Assembly (NCBI GenBank): GCA_902481695.1
Contig: CABSXY010000135.1
Location: 1 to 5,319, forward strand
Direction: 5' to 3'
DNA from: an uncultured Haemophilus sp.
GTDB taxonomy: Bacteria; Pseudomonadota; Gammaproteobacteria; Enterobacterales; Pasteurellaceae
DNA length: 5,319 nt
Shown here one piece after another: positions 1 to 4,588 of this stretch. The position numbers and the translations under genes are program-made. Within the stretch, counting starts at the first letter, position 1; each line of letters begins with the position of its first letter. The notes under the pieces were generated by a model. That model did not search any database. It saw only the letters and a program-made list of their open reading frames with translations, and had not been told where the DNA came from.

Positions 1-716
1 ACAAAAGGTTTTTCAGGTAAGGTTTCAAAACCATTTACCGCTTCGGTTAAGTAATCGGATAAACCATCTTGATAGCACCACACATCTTCGGTGTTATTCA
101 CTTTATCGACAAATTTAATCTCTAAGCCTGAACAAAGCACGGCTTTCGCACGTAATAAGTGGCGTAAACGACTAACAGAAAAATTCTTGCTATCGAAATA
201 TTTTGGATTCGGTTTGAAGTGAACGGTGGTGCCGGTTGTACGTCTGCCACAAGTCCCGATGACTTCTAATTCTTCTACTTTTGCGCCATTTTCAAAGGCA
301 ATTTTATACACTTCACCGTTACGTTTAACTTGAATATCAACGCGTTCAGAAAGAGCATTGACGACAGAAATCCCCACCCCGTGTAAACCACCGGCAAATT
401 CATAGTTTTTATTCGAGAACTTACCGCCAGCGTGAAGCTTGGTTAAGATGACTTCCACACCCGAAACCCCTTCAGTTGGGTGAATATCCACTGGCATTCC
501 ACGGCCGTTATCAATGACTTCAAGAGATTGATCGGCGTGTAAAATCACTTCAACTTTAGTGGCAAAACCTGCAAGGGCTTCGTCCACACTGTTATCGATA
601 ACTTCTTGAGCAAGGTGATTTGGACGGGTAGTGTCCGTGTACATACCGGGGCGAATTTGCACCGGTTCGAGATCTTTCAGAACCGTAATTTCTTGAGCAG
701 AATAATTTGTAGTCAT
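1..716 (-). CDS. parE: DNA topoisomerase IV subunit B, N-terminal part (cut by window edge)
   Basis: ATPase subunit of topoisomerase IV, the ParC2ParE2 enzyme that decatenates daughter chromosomes in the cytoplasm. The 238 codons visible are the GHKL ATPase domain and the beginning of the transducer domain; the family is about 630 residues, so the toprim and C-terminal parts lie off the left edge. Visible motifs: RPGMYTDTTRPNHL (residues 22-35), catalytic Glu38 and Mg-binding Asn42 in EVIDNSVDEALAG, Asp69 in DNGRGMP, Lys99 in HAGGKFSNKNY, and the ATP-lid glycines GGLHGVG (109-115). TDTTRPNHL and SNKNY are ParE-type and differ from GyrB, which has an IGDT/GTGLHH-type segment here. The start is the ATG at 714-716, matching the expected N-terminus (MTTNYSAQEI); the ribosome-binding site in front is weak (AACTAATTTTAAAA). 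The gene reads away from a promoter at 756-784 and is separated from queC by that gene's terminator. Family and ParE assignment are secure. Confidence 0.97.
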   Translation of the reverse strand, partial: MTTNYSAQEITVLKDLEPVQIRPGMYTDTTRPNHLAQEVIDNSVDEALAGFATKVEVILHADQSLEVIDNGRGMPVDIHPTEGVSGVEVILTKLHAGGKFSNKNYEFAGGLHGVGISVVNALSERVDIQVKRNGEVYKIAFENGAKVEELEVIGTCGRRTTGTTVHFKPNPKYFDSKNFSVSRLRHLLRAKAVLCSGLEIKFVDKVNNTEDVWCYQDGLSDYLTEAVNGFETLPEKPF

Positions 717-755
717 TTTTAAAATTAGTTACTTATTTATAAAAAAATTAGCGTG

Positions 756-784
756 ATTTTATCAAAAAATGACGCGTTTATAAA
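756..784 (-). promoter_or_regulatory. Probable parE promoter
   Basis: On the minus strand a -35-like TTTATA (779-784) is followed, 17 bases on, by an extended -10, TGATAAAAT, whose TAAAAT hexamer is 756-761. The hexamers match sigma-70 consensus at 4/6 and 5/6, and the TG one base before the -10 strengthens it. Transcription would begin near 749, giving a leader of about 33 bases. This is a pattern match only. Confidence 0.5.
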
Positions 785-823
785 ATCAAAGATGAGAAAA
801 GATAAGGATACTATATCAAGTAA

Positions 824-862
824 AAGTGCGGTCAAAATTTGACGTGAATTTTGACCGCACTT
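824..862 (-). terminator. queC terminator made of two inverted uptake sequences
   Basis: A perfect 16-bp inverted repeat (824-839 with 847-862) surrounds a 7-base loop, TGACGTG. It lies 50 bp past the queC stop codon; read on the minus strand the hairpin ends in a short T-run (TTTTACTT), as expected for an intrinsic terminator. The arms are two DNA-uptake signals in opposite orientation with their AT-rich flank (AAGTGCGGTCAAAATT). On the plus strand the sequence after it (GGGG) lacks a T-run and no plus-strand gene ends here, so its job is most likely to end queC transcription before parE. Confidence 0.85.
824..862. repeat. Inverted pair of Haemophilus DNA-uptake signals
   Basis: AAGTGCGGT at 824-832 on the plus strand and its reverse complement ACCGCACTT at 854-862. 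Both match the 9-base core of the Haemophilus uptake signal recognised during natural transformation and continue into the usual AT-rich flank (CAAAATT). Head-to-head pairs downstream of genes are a known arrangement in Haemophilus, where they double as terminators. Confidence 0.95.
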
Positions 863-912
863 GGGGTTCATTTGAATCTATTTAATCTGTTATGGAGTGA
901 GTTATCGAGATA

Positions 913-1590
913 CTAAGCTTTTGCTTTTGTTGCTAAATATTCCTGCAAGCCTTTATCTCTCAATTTACAGCTTGGGCATTCCCCACAGCCACCTTCAACA
1001 CCTTCATAGCAAGTGTGGGTATGCTGACGAACATAATCTAACGCACCTAATTCATCAGCTAATGCCCAAGTTTGTGCTTTGGTGAGATACATTAACGGTG
1101 TTTTTAAATTGAACGGGTAATCCATGGCTAAATTAAGGGTGACATTCATGGATTTGATAAACACATCACGACAATCCGGATAGCCACTGAAATCTGTTTC
1201 ACATACGCCCGTGATAATGTCATTAATACCTTGGCCTTTTGCGTAAATCGCCGCATACAATAAGAAGAGCGCATTTCGTCCATCCACAAAGGTATTAGGT
1301 AATTCACCGTCCTTTTGCTCAATATCTGCATTGGCATCCATTAAGGCATTATGGGTAATAGATTTGATGACGGACGTATCAATCAACGTTTGTTTTACGC
1401 CGAGATCTTTGGCGATCCAACGGGCTTTTTCTAATTCAATAGCATGGCGCTGGCCGTATTGAAAGGTGACGGTTTCAACATTTTCTACGCCATATTCGGC
1501 AATAGCTTGAATTAAACAGGTTGTGGAATCTTGTCCACCAGAGAAGATCACAAGGGCTTTACGATTGTGATTAGGATTTGAAATATTCAT
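913..1590 (-). CDS. queC: 7-cyano-7-deazaguanine (preQ0) synthase
   Basis: Cytoplasmic ATP-dependent enzyme converting 7-carboxy-7-deazaguanine and ammonia to preQ0, the precursor that QueF reduces to preQ1 for queuosine in tRNA. The 225 residues are close to the roughly 231 of E. coli QueC. The N-terminal PP-loop SGGQDSTTC (residues 17-25) binds ATP; TFQYGQRH (42-49) follows; the C-terminus carries the zinc site Cys194, Cys202, Cys205 and Cys208 in CYEGVEGGCGECPSC. The first Cys spacing is 8, one less than in the E. coli protein as I recall it; all four ligands are present. The start at 1588-1590 is supported by an AGG Shine-Dalgarno (1597-1599) six bases upstream, itself part of a preQ1-type riboswitch. 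It is a single-gene unit: promoter 1651-1679, riboswitch, gene, hairpin terminator 824-862. queD and queE are not next to it. Assignment is secure. Confidence 0.97.
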   Translation of the reverse strand: MNISNPNHNRKALVIFSGGQDSTTCLIQAIAEYGVENVETVTFQYGQRHAIELEKARWIAKDLGVKQTLIDTSVIKSITHNALMDANADIEQKDGELPNTFVDGRNALFLLYAAIYAKGQGINDIITGVCETDFSGYPDCRDVFIKSMNVTLNLAMDYPFNLKTPLMYLTKAQTWALADELGALDYVRQHTHTCYEGVEGGCGECPSCKLRDKGLQEYLATKAKA

Positions 1591-1596
1591 AGGATA

Positions 1597-1631
1597 CCTA
1601 GTTTTTTTGTGTAGGAGGTTTGCGAACTACA
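1597..1631 (-). promoter_or_regulatory. preQ1-I-type riboswitch controlling queC translation
   Basis: Read on the minus strand, the queC leader folds as an H-type pseudoknot like the small preQ1 class I aptamer. P1 is UGUAG (1631-1627) with CUACA (1614-1610). The loop begins UUCGCAAA (1626-1619). CCU (1618-1616) can pair with AGG (1599-1597) as P2. A lone C (1615) sits where known aptamers place the cytosine that pairs with the ligand, and an A-rich tail ACAAAAAAACU joins P1 to P2. The AGG of P2 is also the queC Shine-Dalgarno, six bases before the ATG, so ligand binding would block translation: end-product feedback on a queuosine gene. The family is established; its presence here is inferred from pairing, motif order and gene context, with no covariance search run. 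Confidence 0.85.
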
Positions 1632-1650
1632 AGGTTAAAAATGAGGTGGT

Positions 1651-1679
1651 ATTGTAGAAGTCAAAGATAAATTTTGCAA
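1651..1679 (-). promoter_or_regulatory. queC promoter
   Basis: On the minus strand TTGCAA (1674-1679, 4/6 to TTGACA) and TACAAT (1651-1656, 5/6 to TATAAT) are exactly 17 bases apart. The predicted transcription start, near 1644, lies about 13 bases before the riboswitch, so the whole aptamer would be in the transcript. It is back-to-back with the lipoprotein promoter on the other strand. Confidence 0.65.
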
Positions 1680-1719
1680 GAAAAGGACTAATTTAAGCAG
1701 GTAAGGCCAACAAAAGTTG

Positions 1720-1728
1720 TGATACAAT
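1720..1728 (+). promoter_or_regulatory. Extended -10 promoter of the small lipoprotein gene
   Basis: TGATACAAT is a good extended -10 element (TG, one base, TACAAT at 1723-1728). No convincing -35 hexamer lies 16-18 bases upstream, which extended -10 promoters can tolerate. Predicted start is near 1735, giving a leader of about 25 bases before the ATG at 1761. This argues against translation beginning at the in-frame GTG at 1719, which overlaps the promoter. Confidence 0.45.
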
Positions 1729-1760
1729 TTGGACAAGTTAGTTTTAAAAAGGTAAATACA

Positions 1761-1904
1761 ATGAAAAAATTAATTCTTATTGTTATCGGTGCATTAGTGA
1801 TTTCAGCTTGCGCAAATAAAGACGTTTATTTTAATGGTTCAGAAGGATCGCATTCAGGCATGAAATTTGATAAAGACACTCGTCATTGGTGCGTGAATCA
1901 ATAA
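1761..1904 (+). CDS. Very small putative lipoprotein, 47 residues
   Basis: I do not recognise a named family. The protein begins MKKLILIVIGALVISAC: two lysines, a hydrophobic stretch (residues 4-14) and a lipobox I14-S15-A16-Cys17, so it should be lipidated on Cys17 and cleaved by signal peptidase II, leaving a 31-residue mature peptide at the membrane. The residue after Cys17 is Ala, not Asp, which does not suggest inner-membrane retention and is compatible with outer-membrane sorting. The mature part is polar (NKDVYFNGSEGSHSGMKFD) and ends RHWCVNQ, with a second cysteine, Cys44, that could form a disulfide. The frame is open from a GTG at 1719, but I chose the ATG at 1761 because AAGG (1749-1752) precedes it and the signal peptide starts exactly there. 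It is monocistronic, divergent from queC, with a hairpin terminator 15 bases after the stop. Real gene: likely. Function: unknown. Confidence 0.8.
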   Translation: MKKLILIVIGALVISACANKDVYFNGSEGSHSGMKFDKDTRHWCVNQ

Positions 1905-1918
1905 TTGTTTTGATAAAA

Positions 1919-1947
1919 GAAAAGCCATACAGTTGTATGGCTTTTTT
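1919..1947. terminator. Bidirectional terminator between lipoprotein gene and ribA
   Basis: AAAGCCATAC (1921-1930) and GTATGGCTTT (1935-1944) form a perfect 10-bp stem, extendable by an outer A-T pair, around loop AGTT. On the plus strand it is followed by T's (1942-1947); on the minus strand by TTTTCTTTTATC. It therefore serves both convergent genes; ribA's stop codon sits only a few bases from the stem. Confidence 0.9.
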
Positions 1948-1948
1948 A

Positions 1949-2596
1949 TTAAATCACTTCTTCTTGGCAATGTGGGCAAGTCATTAAATGTTCTTCATTA
2001 TTGTGCACAATGTAATGGCCCATTTTTTTCGCTTTAGTATCAAGATATTTCGTATTGTAACGGTTTTCACCTACATTCAATGGCACACGTTCTACGATAT
2101 TAATTCCCGCTTTTTTCATGGTTTCTACTTTTTGCGGGTTGTTTGTCATCAAGCGAACTTGCTTCACACCTAATAATTCAAACATATCGGCACACACATT
2201 AAAGTTACGTTCATCGGCTTTAAAACCTAATGCAAGATTGGCTTCAATGGTATCCATGCCTTGATCTTGTAATGAATAAGCACGAATTTTATTAATTAGA
2301 CCAATGCCTCGTCCTTCTTCACGATGATAGATCAACACACCTCGACCCGCTTCGCTAATTTGACGTAATGCGGCTGCAAGCTGGAAACCGCAATCACATT
2401 TTAAACTGTGTAATGCATCACCCGTTAAGCATTCCGAATGAATACGGGCGAGCACAGGCTCATCTTGGTTTGAAATATCACCCATTACTAATGCGACATG
2501 TTCTTTTTTTGTATCGGGAAATTCAAATCCGACCATTTTAAATATGCCATATTCGGTAGGCAAATTGGCTTGAGCAACCAGTTGGATTTTTGACAT
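1949..2596 (-). CDS. ribA: GTP cyclohydrolase II, riboflavin pathway
   Basis: Cytoplasmic zinc enzyme that opens GTP, releasing formate and pyrophosphate and yielding 2,5-diamino-6-ribosylamino-pyrimidinone 5'-phosphate, the first step of riboflavin synthesis. Zinc ligands are Cys56, Cys67 and Cys69 in SECLTGDALHSLKCDCGFQL; the GTP site has HREEGRGIGL (90-99); Arg129 in FKADERNF corresponds to the proposed catalytic Arg of the E. coli enzyme; TNNPQK and ERVPL follow. It is a stand-alone RibA, not a RibBA fusion: no DHBP synthase domain precedes it. At 215 residues it is about 19 longer than E. coli RibA; the extra tail after KMGHYI (residues 197-215) contains His198, His203, Cys207, His209 and Cys210, with a CPHC motif. 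The start at 2594-2596 has AAGGA (2603-2607) six bases upstream. The 66-bp spacer to pgpB is too short to hold an FMN riboswitch. A bidirectional hairpin ends the unit. Assignment is secure; the role of the tail is unknown. Confidence 0.97.
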   Translation of the reverse strand: MSKIQLVAQANLPTEYGIFKMVGFEFPDTKKEHVALVMGDISNQDEPVLARIHSECLTGDALHSLKCDCGFQLAAALRQISEAGRGVLIYHREEGRGIGLINKIRAYSLQDQGMDTIEANLALGFKADERNFNVCADMFELLGVKQVRLMTNNPQKVETMKKAGINIVERVPLNVGENRYNTKYLDTKAKKMGHYIVHNNEEHLMTCPHCQEEVI

Positions 2597-2621
2597 AACA
2601 TATCCTTTTTCAACTTTATTC

Positions 2622-2630
2622 TGCTAAAAT
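2622..2630 (+). promoter_or_regulatory. Likely pgpB promoter in the ribA-pgpB divergent spacer
   Basis: TGCTAAAAT is an extended -10 (TAAAAT at 2625-2630). A start near 2637 would give a 26-base leader with GAGG (2654-2657) five bases before the pgpB ATG. No good -35 is seen. The opposite-strand ribA promoter must also lie in or near this 66-bp spacer (2597-2662) or inside pgpB, but I could not pick a convincing one. Confidence 0.4.
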
Positions 2631-2662
2631 GTGCACTTTATTTTTATTATCAAGAGGCAACA

Positions 2663-3388
2663 ATGTTTAAAAGGCTGTCATTATATACGTTATTCCTTTG
2701 TCTTGTACCATTTTTTGTTTGGGGTTTTGCTTATCATTGGCATGGAAACAACCAATTAATGGAATGGGATTATTGGCTTTATCTTTTAACCGAAACCGGT
2801 AGCGTACCTTATGCTTTAATTACCTGTGGTGTGTTTGCTTTACTTTTCCGTTTTCTTTTTGAAAACCGTAAACAGTGGATTATGGGCGTGATTGTAATGG
2901 GCCTGTCGGTATTATCTACACAAGTAATTAAAACAGGTTTAAAAACGGTTTTCGCTGAGCCGCGTCCTTTCACCGTCTATTTAGCAGAAAAAACAGAAAG
3001 CACTACGGATGCTTTTTATCATCAAGATCGTTCAGAGCGTGCAAAATTAGTGGATAAATTTTATTCTACACAAGCCGATACACCAGCCTGGTTAAAAGCG
3101 CATTATGAAGATGAAACAGGTTATTCTTTCCCATCAGGACATTCTATTTTTGCAGCCACTTGGCTAATGTTAGCCGTCGGGTTTAGCCAATTATTAGGCA
3201 ATCGTTCTTTTAAAGCGGAATTGCTAATTGGAGCCATGACCATTTGGGGCGTATTAATGTTGATTAGCCGAGTCCGCCTTGGAATGCATTATCCTATCGA
3301 TTTATTTGTGGCGATAATTTCGGCGTGGATTGTTCATTTAATTATTTTTGGTTTCTTACAGAAGAAGGGCTTGTTCAACAATAAATAG
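2663..3388 (+). CDS. pgpB: PgpB-type membrane lipid phosphatase (PAP2 superfamily)
   Basis: Inner-membrane phosphatase of the PAP2 superfamily. Characterised PgpB enzymes dephosphorylate phosphatidylglycerophosphate, phosphatidic acid and undecaprenyl pyrophosphate, supporting phospholipid synthesis and carrier-lipid recycling for peptidoglycan. The 241 residues have about six hydrophobic segments (roughly 5-24, 48-66, 72-90, 162-179, 187-202, 214-235). The three PAP2 motifs are complete: Lys94 to Arg101-Pro102 (KTVFAEPRP), PSGH at 157-160, and SRVRLGMHYPID (202-213) with Arg203, the nucleophile His209 and Asp213. A periplasmic region of about 55 residues between motifs 1 and 2 (TVYLAEK to HYEDETG) is typical of PgpB and separates it from short PAP2 proteins. 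The ATG at 2663 has GAGG five bases upstream. It is divergent from ribA and closed by a hairpin just after the stop. Superfamily is certain; which substrate dominates in vivo cannot be read from sequence. Confidence 0.94.
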   Translation: MFKRLSLYTLFLCLVPFFVWGFAYHWHGNNQLMEWDYWLYLLTETGSVPYALITCGVFALLFRFLFENRKQWIMGVIVMGLSVLSTQVIKTGLKTVFAEPRPFTVYLAEKTESTTDAFYHQDRSERAKLVDKFYSTQADTPAWLKAHYEDETGYSFPSGHSIFAATWLMLAVGFSQLLGNRSFKAELLIGAMTIWGVLMLISRVRLGMHYPIDLFVAIISAWIVHLIIFGFLQKKGLFNNK

Positions 3389-3392
3389 CATC

Positions 3393-3430
3393 AAAGACCG
3401 GTTTTAGTGATAAAGCCGGTCTTTTTTATT
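3393..3430 (+). terminator. pgpB intrinsic terminator
   Basis: AAAGACCGG (3393-3401) pairs with CCGGTCTTT (3416-3424); the stem extends inward through a G-U pair and three A-T pairs to loop AGTGAT, and a T-run (3422-3427) follows. It starts five bases after the pgpB stop codon. Confidence 0.92.
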
Positions 3431-3443
3431 GCTTGTAGAAAAT

Positions 3444-3457
3444 ATGATTTTTATCAT
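3444..3457. promoter_or_regulatory. FNR-like palindrome upstream of nagK
   Basis: ATGAT-TTTT-ATCAT is a perfect inverted repeat with the 5-4-5 layout of an FNR site (TTGAT-N4-ATCAA), differing only at the outermost base of each arm. It is centred at 3450.5, about 55 bases before the start predicted for the weak nagK promoter, which is neither of the standard activating positions. AT-rich DNA produces such palindromes by chance, so this is tentative. Confidence 0.3.
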
Positions 3458-3468
3458 GGATTTTCATT

Positions 3469-3497
3469 TTGATTTCAAGGAAAATACAGCCTATATA
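3469..3497 (+). promoter_or_regulatory. Weak candidate nagK promoter
   Basis: TTGATT (3469-3474) and TATATA (3492-3497) are 17 bases apart and each match consensus at 4/6; an overlapping TATATT (3494-3499) is a slightly better -10. A promoter is expected here, because the pgpB terminator lies upstream and nagK starts at 3534, but the exact hexamers are uncertain. Confidence 0.35.
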
Positions 3498-3511
3498 TTC
3501 CAATAATTTTG

Positions 3512-3520
3512 ACCGCTCTT
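3512..3520 (-). repeat. Degenerate DNA-uptake signal in the nagK leader
   Basis: ACCGCTCTT is the reverse-complement core of the uptake signal with one mismatch (T for A at 3517). The expected flank AATTTTG lies directly before it, so it looks like a decayed or minor-variant copy rather than a chance 8/9 match. It sits just upstream of the nagK Shine-Dalgarno GAGGAG. Confidence 0.6.
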
Positions 3521-3533
3521 TTGAGGAGACAAT

Positions 3534-4451
3534 ATGTATTACGGTATTGATATCGGTGGCACAAAGATTGAATTGGCTGCTTTTAATGAAAAATTAGAAA
3601 AACTTTATACCGAGCGCGTGCCAACGCCACAAACAGATTATCAAGATTGGTTACAAGCGATCAAAACGCTAGTAGAACGTGCTGATGCCCACTTTGGTGA
3701 AAAAGGCACAGTAGGTTTAGGTTTGCCTGGATTTGTTAATTTAACAACTGGGCTTGCTGAAGTGACGAATATTCGTGTTGCAGATAATAAGCCTATTTTA
3801 GCCGATCTTGAACGCGTTTTAGGTCGTGAAGTACGGGCAGAAAATGATGCCAATTGTTTTGCTCTCTCGGAAGCTTGTGATGAAGAAAATACTCAATATC
3901 CTTCTGTATTAGGGCTTATTTTGGGGACAGGCTTTGGTGGTGGTTTTGTAATTAATGGCAAAATTCACTCAGGACAAGTCGGGATGGCAGGGGAGTTAGG
4001 CCATCTTCAATTAAATTATCATGCCTTAAAATTATTAGGCTGGGATAAAGCGCCAATTTACCAATGTGGTTGTGGCAATCAGGCCTGTTTAGATACGTAT
4101 ATTTCTGGTCGCGGCTTTGAAATGTTGTACCGTGATTTAAAAGGGGAAGAGTTATCAGCCAAAGATATTATCGATCGCTTTTATGCGAAAGAGGAAAGTG
4201 CGGTTGATTTTGTTCGTATTTTTGTTGAATTAGCGGCTATTTCTATCGGCAACATTATCACTGCATTTGATCCGCATATGATTGTGCTAGGTGGTGGTTT
4301 ATCGAATTTTGATTATCTCTATGAAGCGTTACCAAAAGCATTGCCACCTCATTTAATGCGTAGTGCAAAAGTGCCACCAATCAAAAAAGCAAAACATGGT
4401 GATTCTGGTGGAGTGCGTGGTGCTGCCGCATTATTTTTAAAACGTGAATAG
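3534..4451 (+). CDS. nagK: N-acetyl-D-glucosamine kinase (ROK family)
   Basis: Cytoplasmic kinase that uses ATP to make N-acetylglucosamine 6-phosphate, letting salvaged amino sugar enter the Nag pathway or cell-wall synthesis. The 305 residues match the roughly 303 of E. coli NagK. Visible features: phosphate-binding DIGGTK (6-11), GLGLPGFV (61-68), the catalytic base Asp105 in ENDANCFALSEA, a second phosphate loop GTGFGGG (131-137), and sugar-site Glu154 and His157 in GELGHLQ. The ROK zinc site is His157 with Cys178, Cys180 and Cys185 in CGCGNQACLD; the usual final Glu of the ROK signature is Asp here. The ATG at 3534 has a strong GAGGAG five bases upstream. It is flanked by terminators, so probably monocistronic; an intact uptake signal lies in the coding sequence. 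Other ROK kinases (NanK, glucokinase) are possible, but ENDANCFALSEA and overall length fit NagK best. Confidence 0.92.
   Translation: MYYGIDIGGTKIELAAFNEKLEKLYTERVPTPQTDYQDWLQAIKTLVERADAHFGEKGTVGLGLPGFVNLTTGLAEVTNIRVADNKPILADLERVLGREVRAENDANCFALSEACDEENTQYPSVLGLILGTGFGGGFVINGKIHSGQVGMAGELGHLQLNYHALKLLGWDKAPIYQCGCGNQACLDTYISGRGFEMLYRDLKGEELSAKDIIDRFYAKEESAVDFVRIFVELAAISIGNIITAFDPHMIVLGGGLSNFDYLYEALPKALPPHLMRSAKVPPIKKAKHGDSGGVRGAAALFLKRE
4196..4204 (+). repeat. DNA-uptake signal inside nagK
   Basis: AAGTGCGGT, a perfect 9-base core in the coding strand, preceded by GA and followed by TGATTTTG. It is read as part of Glu-Ser-Ala-Val. Uptake signals within genes are common in Haemophilus. Confidence 0.92.
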
Positions 4452-4506
4452 ATTTAATCTAAAAAATGCAGTAAAAATTTGAATAACTTTTATATTGTAG
4501 GAAAAT

Positions 4507-4540
4507 AATCCAGTTTTTCTTTAAGAAAGCTGGATTTTTT
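4507..4540 (+). terminator. nagK intrinsic terminator
   Basis: AATCCAG (4507-4513) pairs with CTGGATT (4530-4536); the stem can extend inward by several T-A and G-U pairs (4514-4517 with 4526-4529). A T-run (4535-4540, then CTTTT) follows. It separates nagK from the downstream symporter gene. Confidence 0.88.
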
Positions 4541-4552
4541 CTTTTGTCTATT

Positions 4553-4558
4553 TACAAT
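4553..4558 (+). promoter_or_regulatory. Candidate -10 for the symporter gene
   Basis: TACAAT (5/6 to consensus) lies between the nagK terminator and the symporter start. The best spaced -35 (TGGATT, 4531-4536) is poor and falls in the terminator stem. A transcript from it would begin near 4565 and so would favour the ATG at 4589 over the one at 4565. Confidence 0.3.
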
Positions 4559-4588
4559 CAGGATATGGGTTTTTTAAGTGAGGTTTTT

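Noticed and set aside
1..716. Reading the partial ATPase gene as gyrB
   Set aside because: The GHKL motifs are shared, but TDTTRPNHL after RPGMY and HAGGKFSNKNY are ParE-type. GyrB has a different segment at both places.
897..1085. Short plus-strand frame over the end of queC
   Set aside because: It is antisense to the zinc-site end of queC, with no plausible domain or start signal.
1719..1760. Longer lipoprotein starting at the GTG at 1719
   Set aside because: It would put 14 non-hydrophobic residues before the signal peptide, has no ribosome-binding site and overlaps the likely -10 element. The ATG at 1761 has AAGG upstream and begins a normal signal peptide.
2597..2662. FMN riboswitch upstream of ribA
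   Set aside because: Only 66 bp separate ribA from pgpB, far less than an FMN aptamer needs, and none of its conserved sequence is visible.
3440..3460. Fur box at the nagK palindrome
   Set aside because: The repeat lacks the 7-1-7 layout of Fur sites (TGATAAT-N-ATTATCA). The 5-4-5 spacing fits FNR better.
4449..4461. Small palindrome TAGATT-T-AATCTA overlapping the nagK stop codon
   Set aside because: It is AT-rich, short and followed by A's, not T's. A convincing terminator lies at 4507-4540, so I see no function for it.
4480..4510. Possible promoter (TTGAAT and AT-rich -10s) before the nagK terminator, implying an attenuator for the symporter
   Set aside because: No -10 is found at correct spacing from TTGAAT, and no leader peptide or alternative hairpin is seen.
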